Below the pieces are notes generated by a model, which made no database searches, was not told where the DNA came from, and saw only the letters and a program-made list of their open reading frames with translations. Positions 20,994 to 21,639 of a DNA stretch of 21,639 bases are shown here, piece by piece (the stretch's first letter is position 1; every line of letters starts with the position of its first letter). Source of the DNA: CAYZUE01 sp964481825 (GTDB taxonomy: Archaea; Hydrothermarchaeota; Hydrothermarchaeia; Hydrothermarchaeales; JALUUU01). The translations under genes and the position numbers were made by a program. The DNA lies in NCBI GenBank assembly GCA_964481825.1, contig CAYZUE010000015.1, positions 1 through 21,639 of the forward strand, written 5' to 3'.

Positions 20994-21639
20994 GTAACCC
21001 CCCTGCTAATCTTATTGCCTTAAGCATAGCCTTACATTTATTTACGGTTTCTAAATATTCATTTTCAGGAATCGAATCAGCTACAATTCCTGCACCTGCT
21101 TGAATATATGCTCTTCCACTTTGCAAAACAATTGTCCGTATTGCTATGGCAAAGTCCATGCTTTTATTGAAAGAGAAATACCCCACTGCACCACCATAAA
21201 TCCCTCGTCTTGTTTCTTCAAGATTTTCAATTATTTCCATAGCTCTAACTTTAGGTGCACCGGAAACAGTTCCAGCAGGGAAGCTTGCATCAATAGCATC
21301 AAAAGCATCTTTATCCGTTCTCAACTCTCCTTCAATATTACTTACGATGTGCTGGACATGGGAGTATTTCTCTGTTGTCATGAATTCCGTAACCTCTACT
21401 TTTCCAAAACGAGAAACTTTAGATATATCGTTCCTACCTAAATCAACTAGCATCACGTGCTCAGCACGTTCTTTTGGATCATTCAACATTTCCCTTGCCA
21501 GTGAAGCATCATCCACAACATCTATTCCTCGAGGTCTGGTACCTGCTATTGGCCTTATTGTAATTTTATTATCTAACGCATTAACTAGGATCTCAGGACT
21601 TGACCCGATTATTGTAACATCATGAAATTGTAGAAAATA
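20974..21639 (-). CDS. trpE: Anthranilate synthase component I, C-terminal part (partial)
   Basis: The last 221 codons of a chorismate-binding enzyme, continuing past the window end; an internal ATG at 21516 is not the true start. The visible catalytic core has IIGSSPEILVN, PIAGTRPRG, 'HVMLVDLGRNDISKVSRFG', 'FPAGTVSGAPKVRAMEII' and 'GIYGGAVGYFSF', ending 'AGAGIVADSIPENEYLETVNKCKAM'. These are conserved in TrpE and PabB, whose substrate is chorismate. Linkage to trpG, trpD and trpF supports TrpE. The N-terminal feedback site for tryptophan lies outside the window. Confidence 0.93.
   Translation of the reverse strand, partial: YFLQFHDVTIIGSSPEILVNALDNKITIRPIAGTRPRGIDVVDDASLAREMLNDPKERAEHVMLVDLGRNDISKVSRFGKVEVTEFMTTEKYSHVQHIVSNIEGELRTDKDAFDAIDASFPAGTVSGAPKVRAMEIIENLEETRRGIYGGAVGYFSFNKSMDFAIAIRTIVLQSGRAYIQAGAGIVADSIPENEYLETVNKCKAMLKAIRLAGGLHESSDY

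Noticed and set aside
1..21639. CRISPR array, transposase or defence genes
   Set aside because: No regularly spaced repeats, transposase motifs, terminal inverted repeats with target duplications, or nuclease/helicase defence genes were seen on either strand.

Overview
The window is archaeal chromosome, AT-rich and densely coded. The evidence is an FtsZ2-type tubulin homologue, the coenzyme F420 genes cofE and cofD, an archaeosine-type tRNA-guanine transglycosylase (tgtA), the archaeal TIGR00300-type ornithine cyclodeaminase, an archaeal-type inositol-1-phosphate synthase, and tRNA genes with bulge-helix-bulge introns and no encoded CCA. An intron in the initiator tRNA leans towards the TACK/Asgard side, but I cannot name a lineage. 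Genes inside operons mostly have clear GGAGG/GGTGA-type ribosome binding sites. Several first genes lack one and have an AT-rich TATA-like box about 30 bases upstream, which suggests short-leader or leaderless mRNAs.

Layout. 1-3757: the tail of an ornithine cyclodeaminase/alanine dehydrogenase-family gene, a PadR regulator divergent from ino1 with a striking inverted repeat between them, a 73-residue orphan, ftsZ, and a divergent winged-helix-like orphan that starts with TTG. 3758-4123 is AT-rich and holds no gene I can see. 4124-7325: a minus-strand operon cofE-cofD-citG-like-DUF447. 7540-9318: a 2-Cys peroxiredoxin, a convergent spacer with unusual RNA-like folding, tRNA-Gly(CCC), a 400-base spacer with a possible gene remnant, and a DedA-family membrane protein. 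9296-13784: tgtA, the bifunctional NAD(P)HX repair gene nnr, and an MFS transporter, with two 23-base tail-to-tail overlaps. 14102-14635: a nicotinamidase/isochorismatase-family hydrolase. 14745-15226: a minus-strand tRNA cluster, Gly(TCC), Glu(TTC, intron) and initiator Met(CAT, intron). 15235-21639: amino acid biosynthesis on the minus strand, in transcription order trpE (cut by the window end), trpG, trpD, trpF, argJ, argB and the TIGR00300 ornithine cyclodeaminase.

How the genes work together. trpE/G/D/F take chorismate towards indole-glycerol phosphate. argJ and argB form the acetyl-cycle arginine route to ornithine, and the ornithine cyclodeaminase could take ornithine to proline. cofE and cofD finish coenzyme F420. 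The CitG-like and DUF447 genes coupled behind them may serve another C1 or phosphate-ester cofactor, but their substrates are unknown. I found no clear defence system, transposon or CRISPR array. The least explained items are the PadR/ino1 operator, the CitG-DUF447 pair, the two orphan proteins around ftsZ, and the structured non-coding segments at 8146-8252 and 14643-14733.
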